Assembly (NCBI RefSeq): GCF_040954645.1 | Contig: NC_092803.1 | Coordinates: 83,085,417 to 83,149,416, forward strand | Length of the DNA stretch: 64,000 nucleotides | Direction of reading: 5' to 3' | Origin: Diabrotica undecimpunctata | Lineage: Eukaryota > Arthropoda > Insecta > Coleoptera > Chrysomelidae | Part shown: one piece after another, positions 10,690 to 22,084 of the stretch | Layout of the letters: each line of letters starts with the position of its first letter | Position numbering within the stretch: position 1 is the first letter of the stretch | Notes under the pieces: generated by a model | Told to the model about the DNA's origin: nothing | Database searches by the model: none | Seen by the model: the letters and a program-made list of their open reading frames with translations, nothing else | Made by a program: the position numbers and the translations under genes

Positions 10690-11162
10690 ACATGACTCTG
10701 TCTGCTTTTTAATGTGCCTCCATTAAGTTGTTGTTCCATCGTTTACATGGTCTTCATACTAATCATCTTTCTAATGGGGAACCGTCTCTTGCCCCTCTTT
10801 ACTACTCTATTTGATGTAATTCGGCTTATATGATCATTTGATTCTACTCTTCTATTTCTTGTCCAGTCTGTGATGTTCTTTAAATCATGTTTACGTCGTA
10901 TATCTGTACTTTTAACTCTGTCTTACAGTGTTTTACTATCAATTTTTGTAAGTGTTTTCATCTCTACTGTTTTTAAAATCCCTTTTGTCCTCTCTGTGTT
11001 AAGTCGTGTATCTGCCGCATAAGTCATTATTGATCTGATGACTGTTTTGTAAATTTTGCCTTTTGTTTCTTTTTCGATATTGTTATTTCTCCATATTGTT
11101 TTATTCAGGCGACCTGCGGCTCTGTTTGCTCTATTTACTTGACCTTTCCCTTAATAATATAT
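10690..11162 (-). pseudogene. RTE LINE C-terminal part
   Basis: The minus strand reads QVNRANRAAGRLNKTIWRN, NIEKETKGKIYKTVIRSIMTY, AADTRLNTERTKGILKTVEM, KTLTKIDSKTLQDRVKSTDI and RRKHDLKNITDWTRNRRVESNDHISR. This is the characteristic C-terminal connection of RTE-clade polymerases ('NKA-RISGCLN--IWRN', 'KSRIYKTVIRPI-TY-AE', 'RIT--T--DR-RS--IR'). The same order with fewer breaks is at 61240-61560 on the plus strand. It continues N-terminally at 12896, beyond an inserted 1.7 kb repeat. Confidence 0.8.
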
Positions 11163-12895
11163 TGTAACCTCGGAAAGCTTTTTTCGATGGTGCTAGAAAG
11201 GTCACCAATGGAGACACTGCGGACGGCAGCCAGATGGTACAAAACAAAACCTGTCTCTCTTTTTAAACAAAAAGAGAGACAGGTAAAATTAACAAAAATA
11301 AGATAAGATAGAAACAGGGCGCCACTTAACTTTTTGGGTTCTAGATGAAAATTAAGAAACCTTAGAAAAGAAAAGAGGTAATTAGAGATATTTAGGTTCT
11401 GAGACCAAATCCAAGGAAAGATATCGACAGTTAATTATTAAATAAATTCGGTCAACACACTATATAAACAAATAATAAATATATTAGGTGCCTACTTACC
11501 TATGAAACTTAATCAGCCTGATCTTTCTTCTGGTCGAAGATATATTAATTATTTAATATAATAAACAAACATTCAAAGGTATTGTTATATCAGGAAAATT
11601 ATTAGGAGTCGAGAAATAAAATTCCTTGATAAAACAAAACAATATATTCAACACCACTATGATATAGACAGCTGAATATACACAGATGTAAAAATATGCA
11701 CCATCAATTATTAAATGGTGGTATAGATATAACAATAAACAGTATTATAATTAGGAAATACCTTTACAAATACAATAATATAATAAAATCATACACAGTT
11801 TAAATTCTCAGCTAAGAGAGCCTGATAGTATTTAATAGTATTAAACTAAAGCTGATATAAATCTCTATTTGCTGTTTATGGGCTTATCTCGAGATAATGG
11901 GTTAAAAATGTGTAACAATTATAGCAAATAACAAAATGATTAAATTTAAATTCTAAAGAATACAAAAAGGTTTCGAGAATTCTGTATTATAAAAATAAAC
12001 TACCCGCACTTGGTTTCAAGATAATTGTCTATATCGCATTGTTGTTTAATGATTAACTGAGAATTAAATGTTATTAACTTAGAAGTTCTTAATAGTTGAT
12101 TGAAAGTTCGTTTGAAAATATTAAAGGTTCCTTGATTGAATACTAGCTCAGTAGTTAACCTTAACTACAAGAGAAGAAATAGTCGACGGAGATTCGCCCA
12201 GATAGTTGAAAATAAAATGATTATGATAACTTACCGTAGACCTTGATGACTGCTGCACTCTTCACTGAAGCTAAATACATTACATGTATTAAACACTGAA
12301 GTTAATTAATTTAAAGGTAGTTTATACCAATCTTTAATCTAATAGGGTAATAAATTAAGAACTAAAAAATTTAAGTGTATACACACTTAAAGAAAAAAAT
12401 TCACAGAGACGGTAAGACAACACATAGACGGTAATATAAGCAAGCGTCTTTACGCAAATATCGCCCTGCCAGAAGTGTCATCCTTCCTCTCAAAATTTCA
12501 CAAGCTTCTCCCTGAAAAAGGTGAAATAATCCCCACATAAAAATGACAGCTCAGCCTGTATGTATTTCTAAGAAGGTAAAAAGTTCGAAAGGTTCGAGGT
12601 AAAGAACGGTACTAGCAATTGGAAACATGAGAAACATAAAACTTTCCAAATTACGTTCTCTCAGAAAATTACTATAACGTGCCTTCGACGATGTTTACCA
12701 AATTTATCAAAAAGAAATCGCCTGAAAACGGAAAGAATTAATCGAGGATTAACGAGAATAATAAGTCGGACCTTCCGTGTTTTGAGACGGTCGGTATATT
12801 CCAAACAATTTTCCTAATGGTAAACATGACCAACCGCGTATATATTATTTGCAAATACGGCCATCGGTGTCTCAGCAACAGGGGTAAAAGGATTA
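11163..12895. repeat. Long interspersed repeat, copy 1 (1.73 kb)
   Basis: It runs from TGTAACCTCGGAAAGC to GGGGTAAAAGGATTA and aligns along its length with 18471-20348 in the same orientation. Shared blocks include GTGCTAGAAAGGTCACCAAT, GACACTGCGGACGGCAGCC, TATGTGTATACACACTTA-like tracts, AATTACGTTCTCT and GCAAATACGGCCATCGG. No long ORF exists on either strand. The ends are not inverted repeats of each other. It interrupts the RTE LINE. It could be a solo LTR (TG start, possible CA end in TCTCAGCA) or a non-autonomous element; I cannot decide. Confidence 0.75.
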
Positions 12896-13440
12896 AAAAT
12901 TATTTAATATTTTAATTATAAAAAAAATGTTACAATATGATATGTGATGCTTAGATATTTAAACTCCATCACTTGTTCTGTTACCTGACCTTCCAGGTCC
13001 AATTTAAATCTTAGTAAATTTGCTGTTATAACCATGCATTTTGTCTTTTTTGGGGAAATTACCAAATATTAAATTTTCTGGCGGTTATATTAAATTCTTG
13101 CAGGATACACAGTTAATCATATTCAATCTGGGAGTGTATTATTACGTCGTCTGCAAAGCAGATTATTTTAAGTTGTTTTCCCATTTGGTATCCTTTTTTA
13201 GTTCTTCTTCTACTTTTACTTTTATTATGTTGTTTTGATATTTTCGGTCGTTTTAATTATTCCTAGAGATATCGCTCTTGCGTATAACAAGATAATAACA
13301 TCCTTAAATTTCAAATGCCTTCTTAAGGTACACGAAACATAGGTAGGGCGATTTATTATATTCTAATTGCACTTGCCTTATTATAAATATAGCGTCGGTG
13401 CATAATCTTACCGACCTTAAACCTTGTTGTTCTTCTGCTA
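12896..13440 (-). pseudogene. RTE LINE reverse-transcriptase core
   Basis: The minus strand reads ITLAEEQQGLRSVRLCTDAI, FIIRQVQLEYNKSPYLCFVY with LKKAFE (motif A), CFADDVIIHSQIEYD (motif C, FADD), PKKTKCMVITANLLRFKLDL and EGQVTEQVMEFKYLSIT. This is the RTE palm and thumb. It continues at 11162 on the far side of the 1.7 kb repeat (expected order: ...EYLG--I ... QANKA-R). Motif B is lost. Confidence 0.8.
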
Positions 13441-13525
13441 GTGTTATCTTCTTCTTCACGTGCCATCTCCGCGACGGAGGTTGGCAATCAAATTGGCTAT
13501 TCTGATCTTAGATGCTGCTGCTCTA
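13441..13525 (-). mobile_element. 85 bp LINE-X 3' tail inserted in RTE LINE
   Basis: On the minus strand, GAACTATTTAGAGCAGCAGC... leads to CGTCGCGGAGATGGCACGTG followed by AAGAAGAAGA. This resembles the 3' end and (GAA)n tail of LINE-X copies (compare 22659-22919). It sits between RTE residues ...NKLNKIITL and LAEEQQG..., which are adjacent in intact RTE proteins, so it is a severely 5'-truncated insertion. Confidence 0.6.
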
Positions 13526-14340
13526 AATAGTTCAAGTGTTATAATTTTATTCAATTTATTTGTTAGTACTTTGGTTGTTAATTTTACTGTTGTGTTTAAT
13601 AAATTAATTCCTCTGTAATTTTCCGGGTGCTATTTATCTCCGTTTTTGAAGAGAGGTATTAGGATGCTTGATCTTCATTCTTGAGGAATTCTGTTTTGTT
13701 AGATTATGTCTTAGATTAGTTTTAATAGTTGTTTGGTCAGATTTGGTCCTCTCCTGGTGATTTTTTATTTTTTAATTACCTTAATTCGATCGCCACTAAA
13801 ATGGTCAGACCTAATAAAGTGCGATACCGGTTACTCTCTGTCTGAGGTATAACACCGCGCCCTGGAGGGAGAAAAATGGATAACAACCATTCGTCAAATG
13901 CCATAACGGCACCACATCCTTACGAAAGATAAAGGATAGAGGAGGAGGAATTACCTTAATGCTTCTTTTGCCTTTTCCTCCTCGATATTTATTTTTTCGT
14001 TTGTCGTTACCTCTGTTAAGTAAAAGTAGTCTACCCATGTTTCCTTCTGAATGTATTTCGTTTTTATTAGTTCGTTTATCTTTTTTCTTTATCGTCTATC
14101 AGTCTCCATATTTCTTTTTGTATTTAGTAAAAGTTGTGTTCCATCTGTTTTGAGAAACTTTGCCAGTGTTCCCTATTTATTTGCCTAACTAAAGTATTCG
14201 TTTCATTTCTAATTCGTTTATAGTGGTTGCATGACTGTTGTGTTTGTTGTGTTCTTTATTGTAAAAAGGATTTCTTCTTTTCTTCACATTTGGTCTTTAC
14301 TTCCTCTCTAAACCATGGGGGTTTTTTTATATGTTAGTAT
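13526..14340 (-). pseudogene. RTE LINE linker and RT fingers
   Basis: The minus strand reads PPWFREEVKTKCEEKKKSFL (with one frame change), HNKHNSHATTYKRIRNETNT, LVRQINREHWQSFSKQMEH, QKEIWRLIDD, then GPNLTKQLLKLI, KINNQSTNKLNKIITL. This is the endonuclease-RT linker and fingers of an RTE/LINE-X-like polymerase. Between 13790 and 13950 lies unassigned sequence with no matching coding content, probably a deletion or insertion scar. Confidence 0.65.
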
Positions 14341-14389
14341 TCGTTACTTTCCTTTCTCCAATTGATTCTGTTGCTGCTGTTGCGAAAGC

Positions 14390-14975
14390 GGAATGCCAGC
14401 AGAAATGTTAAAAGAAGAAGGAGATATAGTGCAGCAAAAGATAGCTCGACTTATTATAAAAAGTAAGGAAAGCCAAAAAATGCCAAAGCAGTGTAATACA
14501 GCACTTATCTCTGCCCAATTTACAAGAAAGGTGATAAAACTGTCTGTGAAAATTGCAGACGAATTGCACTATTAAAAGTAATATATTATAAAGTATTAGC
14601 AAAAATTGTAATAGCACGTGAATCATTCGTTAAACTTAATAAGTTTCTTTATTGTAAGGATATAAGGTTAGAACTACGCCTAAGAATGCTTCGGTGTTCA
14701 CGTATTCACTACTCTCCTTTATATCTTGGAAGCATGGACATTAGTCAAGTACACAAGTACATCTAAATAAGTTGACCGCCTTTGAATTTTGGTGTTACAG
14801 AAGGAACCCTACGAATATCGTGGACTCAAAGAATATCAAAAGCAGAAGTTACTAGAAGAATAGGAAATTAAGCTAAAGTAATATTGACTATTAAAAGAAG
14901 AATACTTGAGTACTTAGGCCATATTATGAGCAGGCAAAGATACTCATTATTGCAGCTTATTATGCATTAATATTG
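14390..14975 (+). pseudogene. LINE-X fragment
   Basis: Plus strand. PAEMLKEEGDIVQQKIARLI is the RT block preceding '---KIP--W--ALI-P-FKKGDK' (here QKMPKQCNTALISAQFTRK). A deletion joins this to the C-terminal region: LRLRMLRCS, FEFWCYRRTLRISWT, RISKAEVTRRIGN, TIKRRILEYLGHIMSRQRYSLLQL. The palm with YADD is missing. The family is the same as at 22085-24437 and 40170-42600. Confidence 0.7.
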
Positions 14976-15050
14976 ACTTAATATTGACTTAATATCGTGG
15001 CTTAATATTGACTTCCCACAAAGAGTAGTTAAGACGTAAAAAATGAATAG

Positions 15051-15625
15051 GATGACAATAAATTTGTAAAAACCTATCAAAACAATGTGGTACTTCAAAA
15101 ATATAATATTTTTTAATTCTGCTGGCTCGAATAATTAGCTAGCGGGAACGTTTGTAAATAAAATTGCTTAAGTGATGGAAAATTATCAGGGTGGTGAAAG
15201 TGTAGCAAAAGCTTACCAGAACACTTTTTTTATTTCAATTATAAGTAGAGTACAGTGAAATATAAAAAAATTTTCGCCATAAATTTTAACCTAACAGAAA
15301 TATTGATTGATTGAGTACAGTAAAATTGTAAAAATAGATTTTTCATCACCTTAAATTTTAACCTAAGAATTGTTGACTTTCCAGGTGGGGTAGTTTAGGG
15401 TGAAAAATTACTATAATAGGGTGGTAATAAATTCGTAAGAACCTAGCAGAACAATGTGGTATTTTAAAAATAATTTTTAATACTTCCGCTGACTCGAATA
15501 TTAAGCTAGCAGGAACGTTTCCAAATAAGATTAGTTTATTGGTGAAATATTATCGTGGTGATCAAAGTTTAGTCTAAACTTAACAGAACAGTTTTTTATT
15601 TCAGTTATAATAAATGAAAGAAACA
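15051..15625. repeat. Degenerate tandem duplication, ~369 bp period
   Basis: The block starting AATAAATTTGTAAAAACC (15057) recurs as AATAAATTCGTAAGAACC (15426). Matching internal blocks are ACAATGTGGTA, GCTAGCRGGAACGTTT and TTTTATTTCARTTATAA. There is no coding content. Confidence 0.7.
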
Positions 15626-15639
15626 TAAGTATTTTCACA

Positions 15640-16385
15640 TAAAATAAAATAAACGTAACTATTTTCCATATTCTTAAAACAAAAAAAAATAGTGATTTGT
15701 TGTGATAAAACGCATGACAGTCTGAGTGAATATCGGTTTTAAGCGACAGCAGGTCATTACTGTCATTATATTTGTCTTCTGTATTGGGCAAATAGTCATT
15801 ATAACGTTTTTTGCGATTGCTGCATATACATATCATTATTTTATTTAGTACCAATTTTTATATAAGAAAGTTAAAAAACGGCAACGTGGCAACTGGGTTG
15901 ACTTGCGTCCTAGTTTATGGGAATGATCCGATTGGAATAATCAGTAATTCCCTGAGTTGTATCTAACCCTTCAATGGCTGTCCTTGTATAAATGCTTATA
16001 CAGCTATTTCTTATGTGAAACTCGTGGAAGTCAGACAGAGCGCGCCCAGAAGGTATCTCGTATCAGTTCAGTTAAAATACTAGTGAGAGTGAGATTATTT
16101 AATAAACTTAAGTATTTTATATTGTCTAAAATATTCCAAAACTTTTCTTTCATTTAATTGTGTTTTTCAAATTAAGAATTTATATTTCCAAAGGAAGAAT
16201 ATGGCTCTAGGTTTGCGTCTTTTTGGCAAACTTACTAGATCATCTCTTTTTGGGAGAAGGACTTACTGCCAAACAAAAAGAACAGGCTTATGAATATTTT
16301 AATTCAATCAATACAGAATTTGTTTCGTTTGTAATGGCAATAACTTATCTTTGATATATGGTCCATATTTCAAAAAAACACCCTC
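15640..16385. other. Unassigned stretch
   Basis: No supportable gene or repeat. The ORFs here are short and without recognisable motifs. Confidence 0.4.
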
Positions 16386-16389
16386 ATTA

Positions 16390-16797
16390 TTCTTCTTCTT
16401 CCTTTGCCCTATCCGTTTCGGACGTTGGCTATTAACAAGGCTATTTTGACTTTGTTTACGGCACCTCTGAACAGTTCGGTCGATGTTAGTCCGAACCATT
16501 GTCGCAGGTTATGCATCCATGAGTATCGTCTTCTTCCCGGTCCCTCCTACTGTCGATTCTTCCTTGGACTATTAACTGTAGCAGCCGGTACTTAGTATGC
16601 CTCATGACATGTCCGAAGTACTCAAGCTTCCGTTTCTTTACGGTGAAGATTATTTCTTTGCTTTTGCCCATTCTCTGCATTACTTCCACGTTAGTGGAAG
16701 TGGTTACCCCCATTATTATTGGATATATATCATGTATACCCAAAATGTTGACATTTATAAAAATATCATGGATGTTTTGTGCCCAGATTGTTAGCAT
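16390..16797 (-). pseudogene. LINE-X C-terminal end
   Basis: The minus strand reads STNVEVMQRMGKSKEIIFTV, KKRKLEYFGHVMRHTKYRLL, QLIVQGRIDSRR, then a frameshift into RRRHSWMHNLRQWFGLTS. This is the LINE-X tail ('VLRRM---KE----K-RK--Y-GH-MR----LLQLI--GKI'). The 3' end finishes GGCAAAGGAAGAAGAA, the (GAA)n-type tail seen in other copies. 5'-truncated. Confidence 0.75.
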
Positions 16798-16799
16798 TT

Positions 16800-17875
16800 T
16801 CGCGAACTGGCAAAAGCAGCCACTGCTCGTAGAAGTTTAATTTGTATTAGATAGCCAAATCTTTAGAATGTCTTAGAGTCCTCAAATTATCCATGCATGC
16901 ATCCTCCACTTTTTTTTTCAGGACGAATGGATGAAAAATACTTAATTTCGGAATAATCATTAAAAAATCGGTAATCAAGATATTTAACTTTGAATTGTTG
17001 GAATTTTTACGGGCTTCTGTAATTATGTCCACATAATTGCATGGTGAGAAAATGCATTTATTTATTTTTTCTTTCTTTCAGTGGTGCAGTGCACACTATT
17101 GCACTTCATTTGCTAGTGATCTTAACTAAATATTCAACTCAATTTCACTTCGCAATTTCACGTAAAACATACATGGCTATAAAAATCTTTTAAATGTCCT
17201 TTTCTTGGACAACTCTTCCTTTGAAAAATCAATGGTATATGACGCAAACGAGTTGGCATCCAGTTTTACTCTCCCTCATGTCAAACATAATAAACTACTT
17301 TAATATTTGCTAAATGGCAGATGGTGAAGTTATGATATGCTAGTTTCTGTGTAAATTATTTTCATACCTGTTGGTACGATAAAGACGAGTTGTACTGCTT
17401 GTACATCTTCAAGCATCTTTTTTTTGTTTGATTTTTTTCTTACTATCCTAATCTTTTTGTCTAATGTGTGATTCATATTTCTCCACTTTGCCCACTTTAT
17501 GTGACAAACATAAATCACACTGGTCCTTCCTTGGATGCTTTATATCAATGTTTGTATTTTTCATTTTTTTTTAAGAAACCATTCATCTTGTCATAAATCA
17601 TTCATGACAAGAGATTTTGGTTTATCTTTTGTGTATTTATCATACCCTTTTTTATATGATTAAAAAGTTATTTCCATATTATTATATAGGTTACTCGTTG
17701 TAAAACATCAATAATGGGAGGGCATTTTTGCTAGTTTTTCAAAAGTAGTAGCAGTTACTTTACAACTTTTTTTCACCTAGTTTTAAATACTTCATTCTCC
17801 CAATCCCAATTTGGAAAGAAGCATTTTCTAGCTTATCGGAATTATGGTAAAATTACGCGTTGATTTGTTAATGTC
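16800..17875. other. Unassigned stretch
   Basis: No supportable gene, RNA or repeat. Confidence 0.4.
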
Positions 17876-17879
17876 TTCT

Positions 17880-18352
17880 TTTTTGCATTGTTGGATGTTT
17901 ATTTACTAGAGTACAGACAAATAAATGTCGTTAATGTTAATCATGTTCGCACCTACGTTTCTCAAACTTGGACGTTTACAAACGAAAACATGGAAAAAAT
18001 AGCCAAGACCCAAAGAGCCATGGAAAGGCAAATGCTGAACAGCAGGCTATCAGACAAAAAAAGAAATACTTGGATCCGCAACAAAACAAAAGTGACCGAT
18101 GTATTAACGCAGATAGCTTAAGTGGAAGTTCGCTGAACATACCATAAGACAGAAAGACGACAGATGGAATAAGATGATTATACACTGGAGACCATATAGT
18201 TACAAACGAAAAAGAGGAAGGCCACAAATGCGATGGTCAGATGACTTAAAGAAACACGCAGGCCCGAAGTGGATACAAACTGCCTACAATAGAGAGACAT
18301 GGAAGAAGGAAGAGAAGGCCTATGTCCAAAATTGGACAGCAAGGGCTGTATA
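17880..18352 (+). pseudogene. LINE-B C-terminal end
   Basis: Plus strand, two frames. TYVSQTWTFTNENMEKIAKT, QRAMERQMLNSRLSDKKRNT and WIRNKTKVTDVLTQIA are followed, after a stop/frameshift near 18120, by KWKFAEHTIRQKDDRWNKM, RPYSYKRKRGRPQMRWSDDL and KKHAGPKWIQTAYNRETW. It ends AYVQNWTARAV plus stop. This is the well-known insect LINE tail 'YG-QTW-LT', 'RAMER-ML---L-D-', 'IR-KTKV-DV', 'KW-WAGH-AR--D-RW', 'RGRP--RW-DD'. 5'-truncated at about 17880. Confidence 0.8.
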
Positions 18353-18470
18353 GATAAAGATAGAATGTTAATCCATCTTAGAACAAAGCTTTGCCGATCT
18401 GCTTTACCTTTTTTACAATGTCTTTTATTTTCATTTTTTTTTCTCAAATAACGTTTACTTTTATAGATGT

Positions 18471-20348
18471 TGTAACCTCGGAAACCTTTTTTGGGTGGTG
18501 CTAGAAAGGTCACCAATGAAGACACTGCGGACGGCAGCCAGATGGTTGGTGGAGAGCGAGTCGTGGGTTCGAAACTAGCTTTTGGAACCGGGAATGGGTC
18601 CAACGGACGAAATAAGTAAAGATAGGATAAGAGATATTGGAAAAGATGCAGAAATAAACAAAAAGATCGATGGGTAAAATTACCAAAGATACGATAAGAT
18701 AGAGACAGGTCACTCAATTTTTTGGGGTTTAAGGAGAAAATTAAGAAACCTTAGAAAAGAAAAGAAATGAAGAAAGATATTTTGGTTCTGAGACCAAATA
18801 TAAGGAAAGATCTCAACAGTTAACTATTCAAATAAATTTGGTCAACACTCTACATAAACAAATAATGACAATATTAGGTGGACCTGGTCCATTTACTTAC
18901 CTACGAAACTTAATCAGACTGATCTTTCTACTGGTCAAAGGTATAGTAATATTTAAAGGTAAAAAGCAAATATTCAGAGTTATGGTTATATCAGGAAACT
19001 TTGTTAGGAGTCGACAAATAAAATACATACCTAAAACAAAAACAATATATTCAACTACACAATGATGTCGGTAGCTAAATGCACATACAAGTAATAAAAA
19101 TACACCATCAACTATAAAATGGTGGTGTACACATAAAAATAAGTAGTAACATGAATAATAAGTACCTTTACAAATACAACAATATAATAATGCACAGGTT
19201 CAATTATCAGCGAAGAGAGCCTGATAGTGAGGAAGAAAAATTCAACCAAGGTTGATTAAAGGTTTCTCTTTGCTGTTTAATGTCATATCTCAAGACACTG
19301 GGTTAAAAATGCATAACAATTATAGCAAATAACAAAAATTAATTAAATATAAATTTACAAGAATATAAAAAGGTTACCGAAATAAAAATTTAACCAAACC
19401 GCACTTGGTTAAGTTGATTATCTATCTCGCACTGTTATTTAATGATGGAGAACTAAATGTTCGTAATTAGGTTTATTGAAATTTTTTAGTAGCTGATGAA
19501 AAGTTCGTAAGAAAATATTGAATGTAAAAATCAGTAGTTACTCTCAACTACAGGTGAAGGCATGGATGAACTTAGATACGCCCAGATGATTGAAAAAAAA
19601 ATGGTAGAATACCATATTATTTGCCCAAATAAGTGGAGATACTAAGATTATTGTAACTTACAGTAATTCCTGATAACTGCTGCACTATTTCACTGAAGTT
19701 AATTTAATTTACTATAATACTTTACTTGTATCAAGCACTGAAGATAATTAAAATTAAAGGTACTCTATAACTATATTTAATCTAATATAGTATTAGATTG
19801 AAAGAACTCAAATATAGATGTGTATACACACTTAGAAAGAAAATGCACAGATAAAGTGACACAGAGACGATAATGTGAGCAAAGCGTCTTTACTCGACGA
19901 ATGCCCACCGGAAAGTGGTCTCCTTGCTGCAAAAAATTACCAAACTACTCAAAAAAAGGTGATGGTGTCTCCCCCCCAAAAATGATAGGCCAGCCTAGAT
20001 GGATTTCTAAGAAGGTAAAAAGATTCTAATGATCACCGAAACTAACGCTACCCTTCTAGCTAGGAACGTGATGAAATATAAAATCCCCGGAATTACGTTC
20101 TCTTCAGAAAAATTACGACAACGTGCCTTCGACGATATTTAACAACTTTATCATAAAGGAATCCGGCCTTAGAGCCGGAAGGAATTAACCGAGGATTACC
20201 TAAACCGTCGTTTTTAAATAAGTAGGTAGATTGTTCCGCAATATTTCGGTAATTTTCAATAAAATTTCCTAATGGTCAACCGACTAACCGCGTATTCATT
20301 ATTTGCAAATACGGCCATCGGCGTCTCAGCAACGGGGTAAAAGGATTA
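18471..20348. repeat. Long interspersed repeat, copy 2 (1.88 kb)
   Basis: Direct-orientation sister of 11163-12895, starting TGTAACCTCGGAAACC and ending ACGGGGTAAAAGGATTA. It keeps a segment (about 18545-18680, GGTTGGTGGAGAGCGAGTCG...) that is missing or rearranged in copy 1, so it is nearer full length. The antisense frame across 18178-18717 is not coding: it spans the junction with the LINE tail and has no motif. Confidence 0.75.
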
Positions 20349-20351
20349 TTG

Positions 20352-20515
20352 TCCACAAAAGAGATGGATAGATGCCAGAAGAGCAGTGACAGGCAAACAG
20401 TGGCTTATAGTGGCGCAAGATGAAGAAGACAGACGGAAGCTATTGGGGAGACGTACATTTAGGAGTGGATGGACAATGGTTGACGAAGAAGGAGATACAA
20501 GATCTATCGTGAACT
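20352..20515 (+). pseudogene. LINE C-terminal remnant
   Basis: Plus strand: QKRWIDARRAVTGKQWLIVA, QDEEDRRKLLGRRTFRSGWT, MVDEEGDTRSI. This matches the extreme C-terminus of insect LINE polymerases ('RPRKRWID-V---TG--WL-VAQDR--WR-LG'). It starts directly after the long repeat ends; the rest of the LINE is not visible. Confidence 0.65.
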
Positions 20516-20569
20516 ATAATAGTAAAACATGGACCCTGAAAAAAGACGTTTCAAAAGGTGGGTGGTGAT

Positions 20570-21565
20570 GCAAATTTTTGAACCTGTTTGAGAGCAAAAT
20601 GATCTACAGAGTCCATACGAACTTTAAACTTGATTTACTAGCTAGAAAATAGACTACGAGATTGTCCTAGATAGTGTTGGTTAGAAATGATCGAAAATGG
20701 TTAAAAAAATTATGAGAATCTGGATCTGAAGAATTGTGCTAAAGAAAATAATGGAATATAATAATTGTTAAACAGACCCAAACCCATAATAGATTATAGA
20801 GCTAGACGAGGAAAAAGTAAGAGATATCAATATCACTTAATTTTTGATGCACGAAATTTGCACTAACCACAGGCAAAATTATTTGTATATTAAGTAATTA
20901 TAGAAAAAAGAATTAATGTTTTTCTCATATAAATATATTGACTTTTATTATTTACTCTTGATTTATCTCTATAATAACTATCTATTTTTTATAATAAAAT
21001 TCTGATAAATGTATTTATTACTTCTTTCAGAAGAATGTCAATAATTCTTGTTATATAAGGTAAATATTACATTTTGAATATTTTGTGTGGTTTCATTTTA
21101 GAATTTTTTTTCGATATTGTCGGTTTCGATATTACGTCAAACAAGCAAAACCCAAGGTATATTTCCCAAGAAATCTTGAGACAATGGAAAATCCTAGCAA
21201 TTTGCCTATAAATAGGACTAGGATATTCTGGTGGTAATGTAATTGCACAATTGAATTTTAAAATAAGTATAACAAAGGAAATGACTCAGTGACCGACGTT
21301 ATTGAAGGGTATAAAAAAATGTATTTACCAGAGTTTGGGAAAGAAAAATTCTTATTTCTGTAAAATCCATTGAATGATGGTGGGCAAAATTAAAAATAAA
21401 TGGCGACTCAGAGATGGAAGAGATGAAAAATCAGATGATATTATTTCAGGAAAATTCTGACCTATCCAAGTGAGAATAAATAGTCGGTATATCCTGAATA
21501 TACCATATTCTCATACTCAGTTACTTTCAAAAGAAAACTTTTTTTGTTAACATAGACACCTGTGG

Positions 21566-21570
<5 letters not shown>
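20570..21570. other. Unassigned stretch
   Basis: No supportable gene or repeat. Confidence 0.4.

Positions 21571-21571
<1 letters not shown>

Positions 21572-21658
<87 letters not shown>
21572..21658. repeat. (TA)n microsatellite
   Basis: Uninterrupted TA array of about 87 bp. Confidence 0.97.
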
Positions 21659-21659
<1 letters not shown>

Positions 21660-21660
<1 letters not shown>

Positions 21661-22080
21661 AATATAGTCGACTGAAAAATACTAGTAGTAATATATACAA
21701 AATAAAATTAAACAATACCATATTTACTGTAGGTTTGAAGTAGTTGCTGTTAAACGAATAAATAGAAAAATAGAAAAACATATCGAAGGTAATTCATTAA
21801 TAGACAAGGTTTCAATAAAATTTTATATTGAAAATTTTAAAGAACAAACTATTCCTAAATATATCACAATTAATAAAGTAATTAAACAAGTCGAACCCTA
21901 TGTTCAAAAATTGGTAAAATTAATGTCACGATTTTCATAACACAAAAGATTACTAACAAATTAAGAGTACTATCATCATTAAATCTAAATTTCTTTGTTG
22001 CCTGTAAACAAATTCCGAATGTCTGATATGCCAATACCGCTGTCAGAAATACTAGTTTTTTCTTTGCCAGACAATTATGG
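21660..22080. other. Unassigned stretch
   Basis: No supportable gene. It may include the lost 5' part of the LINE that follows. Confidence 0.35.
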
Positions 22081-22084
22081 TCAA

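Noticed and set aside
18560..18575. GGGTTCGAAACTAG resembling a tRNA B box
   Set aside because: The consensus CC at the end is missing, there is no A box at the right distance, and no cloverleaf can be drawn.
18178..18717. 179-codon minus-strand frame
   Set aside because: Spans the junction between a plus-strand LINE tail and the long repeat. No conserved motif, so chance openness.
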